Positions 35,111 to 47,170 of a stretch of DNA of 64,000 nt are shown piece after piece. The first letter of the stretch is position 1. Each line of letters opens with the position of its first letter. The stretch covers positions 40,651,192-40,715,191 of the forward strand of contig NC_068566.1 in assembly GCF_025698545.1 (NCBI RefSeq). The letters run 5' to 3'. The translations under genes and the position numbers were made by a program. The notes beneath the pieces are model-generated. The model worked only from the letters and a program-made list of their open reading frames with translations. It was not told the DNA's origin and made no database searches. The stretch comes from Gossypium raimondii. Its lineage: Eukaryota > Streptophyta > Magnoliopsida > Malvales > Malvaceae.

Positions 35111-37536
35111 TTCTCCACTAGAACATCATAAAGTTTTCATTGTGTTTTTTGGTTCCTGAATTAGAGTTCACATTCTAAACAAGTCGAGGGTTTGAGAATA
35201 ACATGAAAAATCTTGTTAGTAGAAAGCCGAGAAATGACCTAAACAACTTAGACCTAAACATAGATACAAATTTAGTAAAAAAGTTTATTGTTATAAATAA
35301 TACAACTGTTCAATTTTGAAAAGAACTTTAAATTTTTATTATACAACAAAATTAATTTCTAAACCAAATTTTACCAACATTTTCTCAACAAGTAGATCCT
35401 AGATTAATTGTTCTACATGTTTTTGAAAGCATATGCTTATTACCCTTATGCTCATACTCGTTGATATCAAATTTGACTATTACTCTTTACGAATGACCTA
35501 ATATTAATCTTCGATAATATATAAGTAATAACTTATCTTTAAACTAACTCATATATCTCAATTCCATTCGGAGATCATACCAATGGATTAAGTGATCAAT
35601 GAGTACATTTTGATGATTCTTGTGTTAATCTATAATATATTGTCTACGTTTAAGGGTGGAATTTCTTTTTGGATTCCCTTTTTCAAATTTCCATTTTGAA
35701 GTGTATCTATGTTTATTAACTCTTGTGGGATCGGTTGCCACATGCCAAACTAGTGCAATGCCCGGTCATTACATTGCCACTCGATAGTATGGCACCACAT
35801 AATCGAGATGTATGCCCTCCCTAAGATGTATGCCACCTCGGCTACGACCCTCGATACTAAGTCTTAAATCTGATATCAATAGAAAATACAAATAATTATA
35901 ATAAATAGAATTATAAGTTTACAGTAATAATCAATTTATTGAAGACAAATAGTTAAGCACTTACCTCTTCATTTGCGTTCTTATTGGTGCCAATGTAGAT
36001 GTGTAAACTCCCGACAATAAAAAGTACGATACAAATTGGTTTATAATATATATATTTATAACGTGCATTATAAATATTGATAACTTGAGTCTTGAAATAC
36101 GCTCTAAGTATTAAATAAAAATATCTTCTTACCTTTTCCCACAGAAAAGAGGATGGATGGAAAGGGATCAATGCTATAAATGGCATCTGCATCTTCATTC
36201 ACACTTTTAGGAGGGCATCTCAATTAGTCACCCTTGTAAGTGCTCAGTACAAGACTTCCAATAATATAAACACTAATTCTCATTCAATATAGGAAAGTTT
36301 ATACATAGTAATAAATAAAATGAAATTAATAATTTTAGAATTGGATCTGTAGTTGAATCATCAAATCATTGAGTCCCGAGCATGGTATATAATTCTTATA
36401 TACGGACATGGACGCAAGAGTGGATTCACGAATCATCCAACTATCACTCCGACACCTAACGTCTCGTCAGAACGTCCGAAGTAAATATACGCTCCACGCC
36501 TTATTGGTAAAAACCGAAGTATAAACCCGTACACAAATCTAATCCTATGATATGGTAACTATATCTGACTCTACCCGAAACAATTAAAGGGATAACCAAT
36601 GTTCTAATTATACATCATATCATAGTCTATTTTACTATGGTCATCTCAAATTAATTCATGAGGTTTCATCTTACCTTACATAAAATATAAACCAATTTTT
36701 GAGACAGACAGAATACTTGCCTCATATGAGCCAATTCGAATAATAACCATGAATGTATATATGTATATTGGTTCGAATCATAAACGTAGAAACCGTAGTT
36801 TTCGTGGACATCGATAATAAGCATAGAATCCGCAGATTTTTATTCTTTTACTGTTGTTTTATTTTGTTAACGTTTCATGATTAATTCTTAAAAATGAAAG
36901 TCATCATGGTTCGTGAGCTTCTACTCTCCTGCTGACTTGATCTCAGATCGACTTGAGATGATTCAAACTCACCAACTATTCGAATTAATATTTTGGTCTC
37001 CCTACAACCCCATTATGTCAAATGATAAAACTTATCCAAGCCTAAAAAAAATATACCAAAACATGCCCATTTTCTCAGGTTGAACTATAGCACACCAAAC
37101 TGAAGCTGCAGCGGACTAGATTACTCTACTCCCAACTACTAAGGAGTACAACAGCTTATGGCATCTCGTAAATCAAACTCTGACCAACAAAGCTTTAAAT
37201 GCCCTACTCAGAACTCAACTGTCACAATTTCCAACTTTTTAACTGCAGTATATGCTTACAAGCAGTTGAGACACTATGAGAAGGTATAGCAGATAAATGT
37301 TAAGAGAAGCGAAATTTGCAGCATGCAGAAGACAATCTATCAAGAGATGAGAAAAAGCACAATAGCATAGAGGCTGAAGGATTGCCTAGTATCTCTCTCA
37401 AAATATAAACATCTACATCACATGCCTGACACGATAGAGACCAAGCTCAGATTCTGCTTTCTCGAATGACAAATTCCAAGTTTCAAACTACGTTAAAAGA
37501 TTTTAAAGAAATATTATCATAAAGAGTCATCATTGC
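35111..37536. other. Gene-free stretch with TE-like text
   Basis: No coding frame is supported. The segment at 35690-35850 with repeated ATGCC and ATGTATGCC text, and 36390-36500, resemble retrotransposon LTR debris, but no ends could be paired. Confidence 0.35.
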
Positions 37537-40036
37537 TGCAATGGCCCAAATTTGCCCGGCCCGATACATATATTAAAACCCAAATAAAAAATAATAATTA
37601 AAGTTCAAATGTCCAGTTATACAAACCCAATTACAATGGCCCAAATACCTCGGCCCAATTACATTGCAGCCCAAAACAAAAAGAATCACAAACAGAAACC
37701 CTAGGGTTTCTGAGATCTTCAGCCGCCGCTTTCCCTTGGCCTCACGTGCCCCATGAGCCACACCTCTGAGCCGCTCCATGCCAGCCCCTGCCTTCGTACG
37801 CGTCGAGCCACGTCACGCGTACCCGTACCTGCAGCAAATAACAAGACAACAGCAAAAGTAGAAGAAAAAAGCAAAAAAGGATAACAACAAAAAAGAACAG
37901 AGACAACAACGCCGTTTAAAGGCCCGTGACCCGCGCGGTGACCCGACCCGAGGGGAGGATCCGCGCGTCTTGTCCCAGGGGTTAATTTGCGCAGACGGTC
38001 CTCTCTCGTTTAAGGCATGTTCAAATCCGTCGTTTCCCTTTTTAATTTTGGCCCTTTAATTTGATTCTAGTTTCATTTTGGCCATTGCAAAAAAACGCGG
38101 CGTTTTGAGGGAAGGGAATATTTCCCATTCAGCCCTCATATTAATCGCGCGTGGTGCTTTGACCTCTGCATTTTATTTTATTTTATGTTTTCTCTTTCAA
38201 TTTCGTTTTAAATTCAATTTAATCCCTATTTATCCAACCAGATTGCTTAAGCTTTATTTATTAATTCATTTAGCTATTTGTTATCCTGTAATTTTTATAG
38301 AATTCAAAATATTAAATACTATTTTTCATATATTTTTATATATTATTTAGTTTAGACCATTTATTTTATGTGTTATTTTAAAATTAGTTTATTTTGACTA
38401 ATTTCATTCAAAATTTCCGTATGTATATATGTATATATTATGTTAAATTTGTATATGATTATTTTAACTTGCTTTATAGATCATTATTTTAAATTCTTTA
38501 TATATCATTTTATTTTAAGTTATTTTACATATTACTTGTTTTAAAATTAACCTATACTATTTACTATTGTAATCATTATTATATTAGATCATATTTCTAT
38601 TTTCCTATTTATGTATACATTACTTTGTTATTTACTATTATCTTTAAACTAGTTTTATTATACATATATGTATGTACGTAATGTATATATTATTTAATTT
38701 TAAACTTTATATATTTTTATACCTATTGATATATATAGATGCTTTACTTATTTTAAATATCCACATATACTTAGTCTATTTCACTTTTTGCATATTAGTA
38801 TATATTATTACTTAAATGAAGTTTTCATTCCTACATATTACTTATTTTAAATTAATATATGTATATTATTTTATGTATTTGATTCTCTTCTTATATGATA
38901 TTTATTTTAAGATTTATTCAGATACTATCATTTTATGTAGTATTTGTTTTAACCTTATTTTTAATTTATTTCAAATTTTCGTACATACATAATTTATTTT
39001 AAATATATTTTAATATTTAATTTCCCTTCCTTCATGTTATTCTTCAAAACTTGTTGCATTCTTTTTGTATTGATTTGCTTGGAACTTCGTTTAAGATTAG
39101 TTTTTAGTTAATTAGCCTTTGAATATTAAAATTATTATTTGTATGTGATGCGGGATAATTGCTCTTACGCGTATCGTATTGCTTGTTCGTATCTATCGAT
39201 CATTTGTCGTTCATTAGCGTGCATTTTAATTTACAAATCACCATTTCGCATTGTATATCATTATTCCATTGATTTTAAGACTACATTCATCGTCGTTTAA
39301 GCATCAAAACCAATTTATTCAAAAAAAACCTTCAAAATAACGTGACACTCGGAATTTGGGATCCTCGAAAAGATTGTGTCCTAACTTACTGGATTCCAAT
39401 CTTCCTCGGGACCTAAGAAACCGAATATCTCTTTTAATTGACGCATAAATAAAAAGCTCATTCTTGGGAATTCGAACGTTATGTCCTAACTCATTGGATA
39501 TGACATTATTTTCTCGAGACGAGGATTCTTCTAACAAATAAGAATAAAGATAATATTCAATATTTAGGAATTTCGAGAAATTGAACCTTAACTCACTGGA
39601 TTCTAATTTCTCGTTTGACCTAAATGACCAAATGACTTTCTTAAAATACATGGATTTTAAAAATTAAAAAGACATGCTTAATTTTGATGATTGAATTGTT
39701 GCACCCTAACTCACTGAGTGTGGCAATTTATTCGAAATGAGTGCATCTTATTATTCAACTCGGTTTATTCAAATTTAAAATTCAAAGGATCTTATTTTAG
39801 AATCTTTTCAAATTTTCGGCCTGAAGACATTAAACAATCAATTCGGTACCAATTTTGGGCGCCATGAGAGTGCTAACCCTTCCTCGTACGTAACTGACTC
39901 CCGAACCTGTTTTCTCAAAATTCGCAGACCTAAAATTATTTTCAAGGTGATCCGATCACATCTCAATAAAAGATCGGTGGCGACTCCCATTTTATCTTCA
40001 AAGTCGATCCCCATTTTTTTTAAAATGGTTTCGACA
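37537..40036 (+). mobile_element. Solo LTR, 2.5 kb, target duplication ATTGC
   Basis: The element starts TGCAATGGCCCAAAT and ends TTTCGACA. ATTGC is present on both sides (37532-37536 and 40037-40041). The right part holds text common near LTR ends of plant gypsy elements (GTGCTAACCCTTCCTCGTAC). No internal region is left, so it arose by LTR-LTR recombination. The orientation is inferred from the right-end text and is less certain. The left 500 bp are GC-rich, the middle strongly AT-rich. Confidence 0.8.
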
Positions 40037-40145
40037 ATTGCAAATGCATACATGATAATGTCAGCAGCATAAACTTTATAATGCATAATCAGGACATGAC
40101 AAATCTGAGAACTGGCACTGATTAATCAAGCTGCCAACCCACAGG

Positions 40146-40538
40146 TAGACCTGTCCATGGGCTGGGTTGGGCCGGGCCCAGAAAAAATTTTCGGTCCGCC
40201 TTCTAGGCCCGGGCCCAGCCGAAATATGGGCTTGAAATTTTGCCCAGGCTCGACTCATTTTTAAAATAAACATTAAAAAATTATTTTAAAAATAAAAAAT
40301 AATTTTAAAAGTATTTTAAAATTAAAAAATAAAAATAAAAAATATATATTTATTATATCTGGGCCGGGCCGGGCTGGGCCTGGGCCAAAAAAGTGGTGCT
40401 CGAGACCGGCCCGTTTTTTAAACGGGCCACGTTTTTTTGCCCAAGTCCATATTTCAGGCCTATATTTTTACCCGAACCCTCCCATATTTCGGACGGCTGT
40501 CGGGCCGGGCCGGGCCGCCCGGCCCATGGACAGGTCTA
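40146..40538. mobile_element. GC-rich hAT-type MITE, 393 bp
   Basis: 17-bp perfect terminal inverted repeats TAGACCTGTCCATGGGC lie at both ends. The 8-bp duplication CCCACAGG flanks it (40138-40145 and 40539-40546). An 8-bp duplication and a TAG-start end fit the hAT superfamily. Arms rich in GGGCCGGGCC enclose an A/T-rich centre, so the whole element can fold back. No transposase. Confidence 0.88.
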
Positions 40539-40546
40539 CCCACAGG

Positions 40547-41279
40547 TGTTCACCAAACAAAGTGAGAGAGTAGGTGTAGTACAAGATAAAAGGATAATTC
40601 ATCTCTAGGCTGATTTATTCTCCTAAGCCTATAAAAAGAATGAAAACTCCGCACCTGAATTGAAGTTCAAAGTAGAGATCTGCACATGGCCTGCTCAACC
40701 AAGTCATCTAGTTTTAAAAAACAAAAACAAAAATTCATCTAGGCCCAAAAAGCTGATTCTGAAATCTCACGTTAACACTTAAGAAAAGACCAAGTCTTTG
40801 CTTGGTAGGAAGGACAAAACTTATCAATCTAATGGTTAATATTAATAATTAGTTCCCTACCATGAACCTTAACCATTAAATTAATAAGTTTCTCATCCTT
40901 CCCAAGCAAATCCTTAATATAATGTTTATCTAAATAAACAAACTATTTGAACTTAGACCTGCTTAATCTTCAACCACAGGAATAAGTCAAACTCATGTCA
41001 AAAACCAAATATGTCAACTGCAAAAATCAATCAAATTAGGTCAGTTATTACTAGAAATCTAGCAGCAACGTCAGCATAAAGTTGTACTAAAGAGAAAAGC
41101 TCAAGAAATCCTCATTTATCCAGTCAAGCTGCCAGCAGTAAACACAAACTACATTAAGCCATAATCAATATAAAGACACTGCAATTGAAAAATAAGTCCA
41201 ATCAAACTTTAAAAATACAAATATCTGCTCAACAAGAACAAAAATGAAATAACATATTAGTGTCCAAAACACAATAGCT
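40547..41279. other. Non-coding stretch, probable 3' UTR remnant
   Basis: Lies immediately downstream (on the minus strand) of the SRRM1-like pseudogene stop codon. The nearest part may be its former 3' UTR. No frame is supported. Confidence 0.4.
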
Positions 41280-41820
41280 TCAGCCAGTGATGCCCTTCTT
41301 TGCTTTGAGTGATTCAAGTGCCCTTTTCCTTAGCTCAATTTCAAGTTTCTTCTGCTCAGTCTCTTCCTATTCATCAAAACTTGGATGAGACTTCCTCCTC
41401 ACCATCATCATCTTGCCCTTTCATTTTCAGCTTCTCCGCACGCCACTCTTCTCTTTTGCGACGTCACTCCTCACGACATCTACACTTCTCCTCCTTTCTT
41501 AGTCTTTTTTCTTCCTTCCTCCTCTTAGCTTCTTTCCTATCCTCAATTTCAGAATCATAACTAGAATCGTCATCTGACGTAACTTCACGCCTCTCAGACC
41601 TTTTATGCTTTCTCTTCTCCTTATGCTTAGTTCTGTGCTTATCACTTCCTTCAGAACCTGAATCCAAACCATGGTTATTATGATCAAGCTTTTCAAGTGC
41701 CATTGGCGACGTTTCCACTTTTTGGTGTTTATCAATATAGTTCATATTATTTTGATGAGAATGGCTCCTCTCATCCGATCTCTTTCCTGCTCCCAGGTGA
41801 GATGCACTTTGCTTTTCACC
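41280..41820 (-). pseudogene. SRRM1/PWI-domain splicing factor, broken C-terminal exon
   Basis: The minus-strand reading has a Lys/Arg/Glu/Ser-rich tail (KHKEKRKHKRSERRE, EDRKEAKRRKEEKRLRKEE) and then the end KKLEIELRKRALESLKAKKG in another frame. This is how plant SRRM1-like (PWI-domain) splicing factors end. An acceptor-like TTTGTTTCAAG precedes the first readable codon near 41820. Two in-frame stops and one frameshift interrupt it (a CGA-to-TGA-like stop near 41460, and a shift and stop near 41370-41390). No PWI domain or other exon was found upstream. It is a relic, and the family assignment is from remembered similarity. Confidence 0.65.
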
Positions 41821-42148
41821 TTGAAACAAAAAATTGTTTTATCAACATAACCCAAATTCGAAAACTTCAACGCAATATGAAAAACTAGAAATCCAACTAA
41901 ATTATTAAAAACTAATAAAAATTTTAAAAAATTCAACCGAATGAACCAAGATGAGCCTAATTTAAGTCTTGATGGCTGAGGTTTGGTCCTTATTGTCACT
42001 TGTTCTCCTTCTCTTTTTCTACTCATTATAACCTCGCCATCCTTTTTTAACTAGTTATTACTTATTTTGTTTTTTTCTTTTTTAATAGTAAACTCGTCAT
42101 CTTTTTTGTAACGAGTTTGAGTAAATTAAAGCTCATTCATAAAGAAAA
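41821..42148. other. Intergenic stretch
   Basis: No gene or repeat end recognised. Confidence 0.4.
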
Positions 42149-42703
42149 GGGTAATTTCCACCTTTAGGCACTAAATTATGGATAAATTTTCGTTTTGGTC
42201 CTTAACTAAACAAATTATAATTTGATCATTAAACTATTCAAAAGTTTTCCTTTAATTCAGGTTGTTAAACTTGATGCTATATGGCTTTCTCTGTTCGTAT
42301 TACCTACACCAATCGAAAGTTCTCTTTTCCCTTCTCTTCTATAGTTCATTTCTTTTCATGAAATAACTTTGGACATTACGAATCTACGAACCAAATTTTA
42401 AATAACTTTTTTCTCTAATCTACGACACTGACCGTTAGATTGGCTTAGATATAAGGTATGTTCTTCTATTCGTCAATGGATACTATTATATCGTACTGAT
42501 TGTCGAATCATCACTTGGAGCTAGTTGGTGGAACTTTAGAAAAAAACTTAACAACTTAGTGACTTAAATGAAAATTTTTGAATAGTTTAGTGACTTAAAT
42601 GAAAACTTTTGAATAGTTTAGTGACTAATTTATAATATTTTTTTATTAAGTGACCAAAACAAAAACTTACTTATAGTTTAGTGATTAATGGTGAAATTTA
42701 CCC
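42149..42703. mobile_element. MITE-like element just upstream of the symporter gene
   Basis: Imperfect inverted ends of about 50 bp: GGGTAATTTCCACC on the left, and GGTGAAATTTACCC on the right (the complement of GGGTAAATTTCACC). A 32-bp tandem repeat containing TTAGTGACTTAAATGAAAA occurs about 2.5 times near 42558-42630. Possible AAAA duplication. It ends 212 bp before the symporter start codon. Confidence 0.6.
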
Positions 42704-42915
42704 AAAATTCACACTATTTGACTTTCATTTTAAAGCAAACGTTGAAGTGAAGTTCAATTATTGGATGTAGGATCACATCCACTCACATGGAAAATTAAAT
42801 AAAAATCAAATAATGAAACGTAAAAAAAAAAAAAAAAACACTAAAACAGGAAGAAGATAAAAGCGGGAAAATTTCCTGCCAACCGTCAGATTTTTTTCTT
42901 TTTTTTTCTCTTGCA

Positions 42916-45900
42916 ATGGCTTGCAGTGCCACCATCCAGCCTCTGTTGAACTTTGAACTCTCACACTCACACCAACCAAAGAGACCTTACTCTCTCCCTT
43001 TATGTTCCTTCATTAAAAAGCCAAGACTTTCTCCGAAGCACTTTTTCTCTCAATCCAAAGATTACACCAAGATCAACATTTTTTCAAGCCCATCGCTGTT
43101 TTCTAGGCAGAAACCCGGATCCCATGTAAGATATCGACAATTAAGATGTATTTTCAACTCTGGGTTGTTTCGAAATCATGGAATGTTTTTTTTTAGGTTG
43201 CTGCCCAGAGTGATTATTCTTCAGGGGAAGAAGCAGAGTCACTTTTACCTGACTCAGCTTACCAAGAGCCTTTTTCTTGGTCTTCAGTGATTTTGCCGTA
43301 CGTTTTTATCTTGTTTTCTGCTCTTTCCTGTGTTTCTTTGATCTTTTCCTTGACTGGGTAGTTTTCTATTTCCCCTTTATTTTTTGGGTTTGAATTGCCT
43401 GTATTTATTTTATTATTTGTTTATGATCGAAATTTTAAAGAGAGAACAATGAAGTGTAGACCATATTACCATGAAGTCTCCTCAAAGGTTCTAAATTAGT
43501 GTTCATTTAGTGACACGACTTAATTTTGATTATTGCAATCAGATTTTTGTTTCCAGCTCTGGGAGGGTTATTATTTGGCTATGATATTGGTGCCACCTCT
43601 GGTGCTACAATCTCTTTGCAGGTGCTTCAACAGATTAACGGTTTTTCTTGTAGCCTTATCCAATTAACTTGCCATTTAATGCCTGGTTAGCATTATCTGT
43701 ACTGGAAAATATTATTATTGTATTTAATGTCTTATGTTGATAATGTCAGTCACCAGAGCTTAGTGGAACTACTTGGTTCAATCTCTCAGCTATTCAGCTG
43801 GGTCTAGTGGTATGATTTCTTGGTGATACTTGGAAAATTGATGCATCATTTGAGGACATTTGCTGTTCTTTTTCTTTCTGTAATATGTGATATCTTGAGT
43901 GCAGGTCAGTGGCTCTCTTTATGGGGCCCTTCTCGGTTCCCTCCTTGTCTATCCAGTTGCAGATTCCCTAGGTACTTCATTCAACTTCTTCATCATACTT
44001 GGAGATTATAGATATGAATCTGTCTTAACAAATAATTTCTATTTCGGCATGTAGGAAGGAGGAGGGAACTCCTCATTGCTGCTTTACTATATGTGCTTGG
44101 TGGTGTGCTGACTGCTTTTGCTCCAGGCCTTAGTGTTCTCTTAGTAGGACGGCTACTCTATGGCCTGGGTATTGGATTAGTGAGCTTCGCAAAACCAATT
44201 GCTGATATTTCTTGTAGATTTATTATGACGCGCTTATTTGTAACAGCTTGCTTGGATGCTATTTGACAGGCCATGCATGGGGCTCCGCTCTACATAGCAG
44301 AAACTTGCCCGTCTCAGATACGTGGTACACTAATATCTCTAAAGGAACTATTTATAGTTCTGGGAATTTTGGTAAGGTTTTTAAAATGCGGTATTACTAT
44401 GCACATTATTTCTTTGTAAATAAGCTCCGCTGAAGTATAGATTCATCTGTAGTTGGGGTATTTTGTGGGAAGCTTCCAAATTAATGCTGTTGGGGGATGG
44501 CGATACATGTATGGGTGTAGTGCCCCAGTCGCATTATTGATGGGACTAGGAATGTGGAGTCTCCCGCCATCACCACGTTGGTTAATTCTCAGAGCGGTTC
44601 AAGGTAAAGGGTCTTTACAAGAACTCAAAGAGAAGGCCATCCTTGCCCTAAGCAAACTTCGGGGTCGGGCTCCGGGTGATGAAGCATCTGAGAAACAAAT
44701 AGAAGATACCTTAATCTCAGTGAAGTCTGCCTATATGGAACAGGAATCTGAAGGAAATATCTTGGAGGTATTTCAGGGGCCAAGTTTGAAAGCCTTCATA
44801 ATTGGTGGAGGTTTAGTCCTTTTTCAACAGGTATCTCTTCCTCCTTGCTGAACTTACTGTTTATTCATTTATTAGTAAACAATTCTGTTTCTTTTTGCTA
44901 ATATAATGATAAAAGGAGAGAATACTAAGAAGGCAGAATTTTATGTTTTAAGGATTTATTTACAACCTGATTATGACAGATAACTGGCCAACCAAGTGTT
45001 CTGTATTATGCTGGTCCAATTCTACAGGTAATTGATAATTGAATTTTTTCCCCACTTTTTTCTTGTGTTTTTGAAATGGATCATGTCATGTAATGTAAAT
45101 TAGGCGAACTGTATAATAGCATCTGTAAAATTGTTTCTCCAGAGTGCTGGATTCTCTGCAGCTGCTGATGCTACCCGCCTTTCTGTTGTTGTAGGTTTGT
45201 TCAAGGTAATTCTTCATAGTTGTTGATATTTAACCTTTGAATCACGGTTTATTATGTTATCTTCTTTCCAATGCTGATTAAGTACTGTTTGGTATATATC
45301 TTCCTGTAGTTACTGATGACTTGGATAGCTGTTGCAAAAGTTGATGATCTTGGTAGAAGGCCTTTGCTGATTGGAGGTGTTGGTGGGATTGTATGTAACC
45401 TATACCCCTGGGTTCTGTTTAACTGTTTCAGCCGTTGGATGCCCTAGTTTTTATGCAAGTTCTTATTTGCCTTTATGAACTCGTTGCACTGCAGGCTCTT
45501 TCCTTGTTTCTGCTCTGTGCTTATTACAAATTTCTTGGAGAATTCCCTTATGTTGCTGTAGCTGCTCTACTTCTCTATGTCGGTTGCTATCAGGCCAGTA
45601 ATTTTTTTGTTTGCTTGTTGATAGTGTTTCTGGGAGACCTTCTAGGACCAGAGATCTTACTTTTGTTTTCATTTAATCCTATAGTCTTATATATATTAAA
45701 TGAACCATACATCTTCAACACATCGAAATCGGGAAAAAAACCCCAATAGGCAATCAGAGAGAGAGTACCATGGAATTTTAAAAATAAAAAAAAAATCAGA
45801 TTGAGAAGTGAGCTAATATTTGTTCATATGCTTTCCTTGTTGTTGAGATTGAGTTAATCTGACAAGTTTACCCTATAAATGGTGCTGCAGATATCTTTTG

Positions 45901-46266
45901 GGCCCATCAGTTGGCTGATGGTGTCTGAAATTTTCCCTCTGCGAACAAGAGGGAAAGGGATTAGTCTTGCAGTTCTCACTAACTTTGGTTCAAATGCTAT
46001 AGTCACCTTCGCATTCTCACCATTGAAGGTATCAGTTCAATACTCAAACAGTCTACTTCTTTCAAAGTTGCTTTTCTTTTAATATCATTTTTCATGCTTT
46101 GAATTCCACTTCACTGTTTGTGATTCTGCAGGAGCTGCTAGGGGCAGAAAATCTTTTCCTTCTTTTTGGTGTTATTGCTCTGATATCACTTTTGTTTGTG
46201 GCCCTCTATGTCCCGGAGACTAAAGGTTTGAGTTTGGAAGAGATTGAATCCAAGCTCTTGAAGTGA
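42916..46266 (+). CDS. Plastid sugar/H+ symporter (D-xylose-proton symporter-like 3 type)
   Basis: Fourteen coding exons: 42916-43125, 43197-43297, 43543-43621, 43750-43809, 43905-43971, 44055-44179, 44270-44371, 44453-44830, 44980-45027, 45143-45205, 45310-45390, 45495-45593, 45891-46028 and 46132-46266. They give 561 residues. It is an MFS sugar porter with an about 95-residue Ser-rich N-terminus that looks like a chloroplast transit peptide, then 12 membrane segments. Signature motifs are GGLLFGYDIGATSGA (about 107-121), PLYIAETCPSQIRGTL, SPRWL, QQITGQPSVLYYAGPIL (from 373), GRRPLL, PISWLMVSEIFPLRTRGKG and PETKG (about 545). Known relatives are annotated as inner-envelope sugar transporters. 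The substrate is not deducible from sequence. All introns are GT-AG except intron 12, whose donor is GC (TATCAG|GCCAGT). The gene is intact. Confidence 0.95.
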
Positions 46267-47170
46267 AAAGCTCCATGATCCCTACTGTTCGTCAACATAT
46301 CAGTGAAGACCGTATGCTCTACTGTGGGATTTGTAAGACTACCCTTTAAGATACTTGTACACTCTAGTCACCACTCTCAACGTACATATAGATATTGTTT
46401 CGGTTGGTCCAAAGCTTATATAAATAAATTCAACTTGGCTTTTCCCTGCATTGCACCATTATTATGAGTGAGGTTTTGCTTCTTTGCATAGCTACCAAGC
46501 ATCCTAATACCTACAGAAAGAAATAAAGAAAGAATAACCAACTCTTTGAAACGATACTGTAACAAGCGTTGAGTTTAATGTCTCTGAGTTGCTGTTTATA
46601 GCATTTTTTTTTCTTTCCAGGAAACATGGTTGAAAATAGTGAAGTGGTTTATGAGTTGGAACCATTTTGAGGAGTTGACAAAAGGTGGTTGGTTTTCAGT
46701 TTTCACTTCGGGCATCTTGTAAAGTTTGGGGTGTACCCTAGACTTCATATATTTGCTATATCGATTAGACCTCAACCGATAAGAAAAAACCCCTCATTTG
46801 AACTAGAAGGCATTTTGTTTGTCTCATTGATTGGGGTAGCAAAGCATTTTATTTTGGGCTGGAGTTCATTTGCCTTGTAGATTAAAGGGTCGAAGGAGCA
46901 TTTTAATTTTCAAATGTTTTCGACTATCTTATGACAAGTTTCGTAACCTCTCACTAAGATATTTTGAAACCTCTTTCAATGTCTCATATGAGAAAGCCTC
47001 CAAATAATCTTGAAATGCTTGTAGCCAAAATTTAATTTGGGCATGAAAAATTTAAATCAATTAAGATTTAATATTTTTAATAGCTTATTTTTTTATATAA
47101 ATTTAATAATCTAAATAAAATAACTAGATAGAATTCTTTCTAAAAAAAATGTGAAAATTGATTAATGGAT
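46267..47170. other. 3' flank of the symporter and intergenic DNA
   Basis: A 3' UTR is expected in the first 150-200 bp (AATAAA-like signal near 46426). No further gene seen. Confidence 0.5.

Noticed and set aside
37573..37779. Minus-strand 68-codon frame with a hydrophobic end
   Set aside because: It lies wholly in the GC-rich end of a solo LTR, with no family resemblance.
40076..40608. Gly/Pro/Arg-rich frames on both strands
   Set aside because: They arise from the GGGCCGGGCC arms of the hAT MITE.
41309..41560. Plus-strand Ser-rich frame
   Set aside because: It is the antisense of the KE/RS-rich tail of the SRRM1-like relic.
45435..45749. 104-codon frame running through exon 12
   Set aside because: Only 45495-45593 is exonic. 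The rest is flanking intron, shown by the frame needed at exons 11 and 13.
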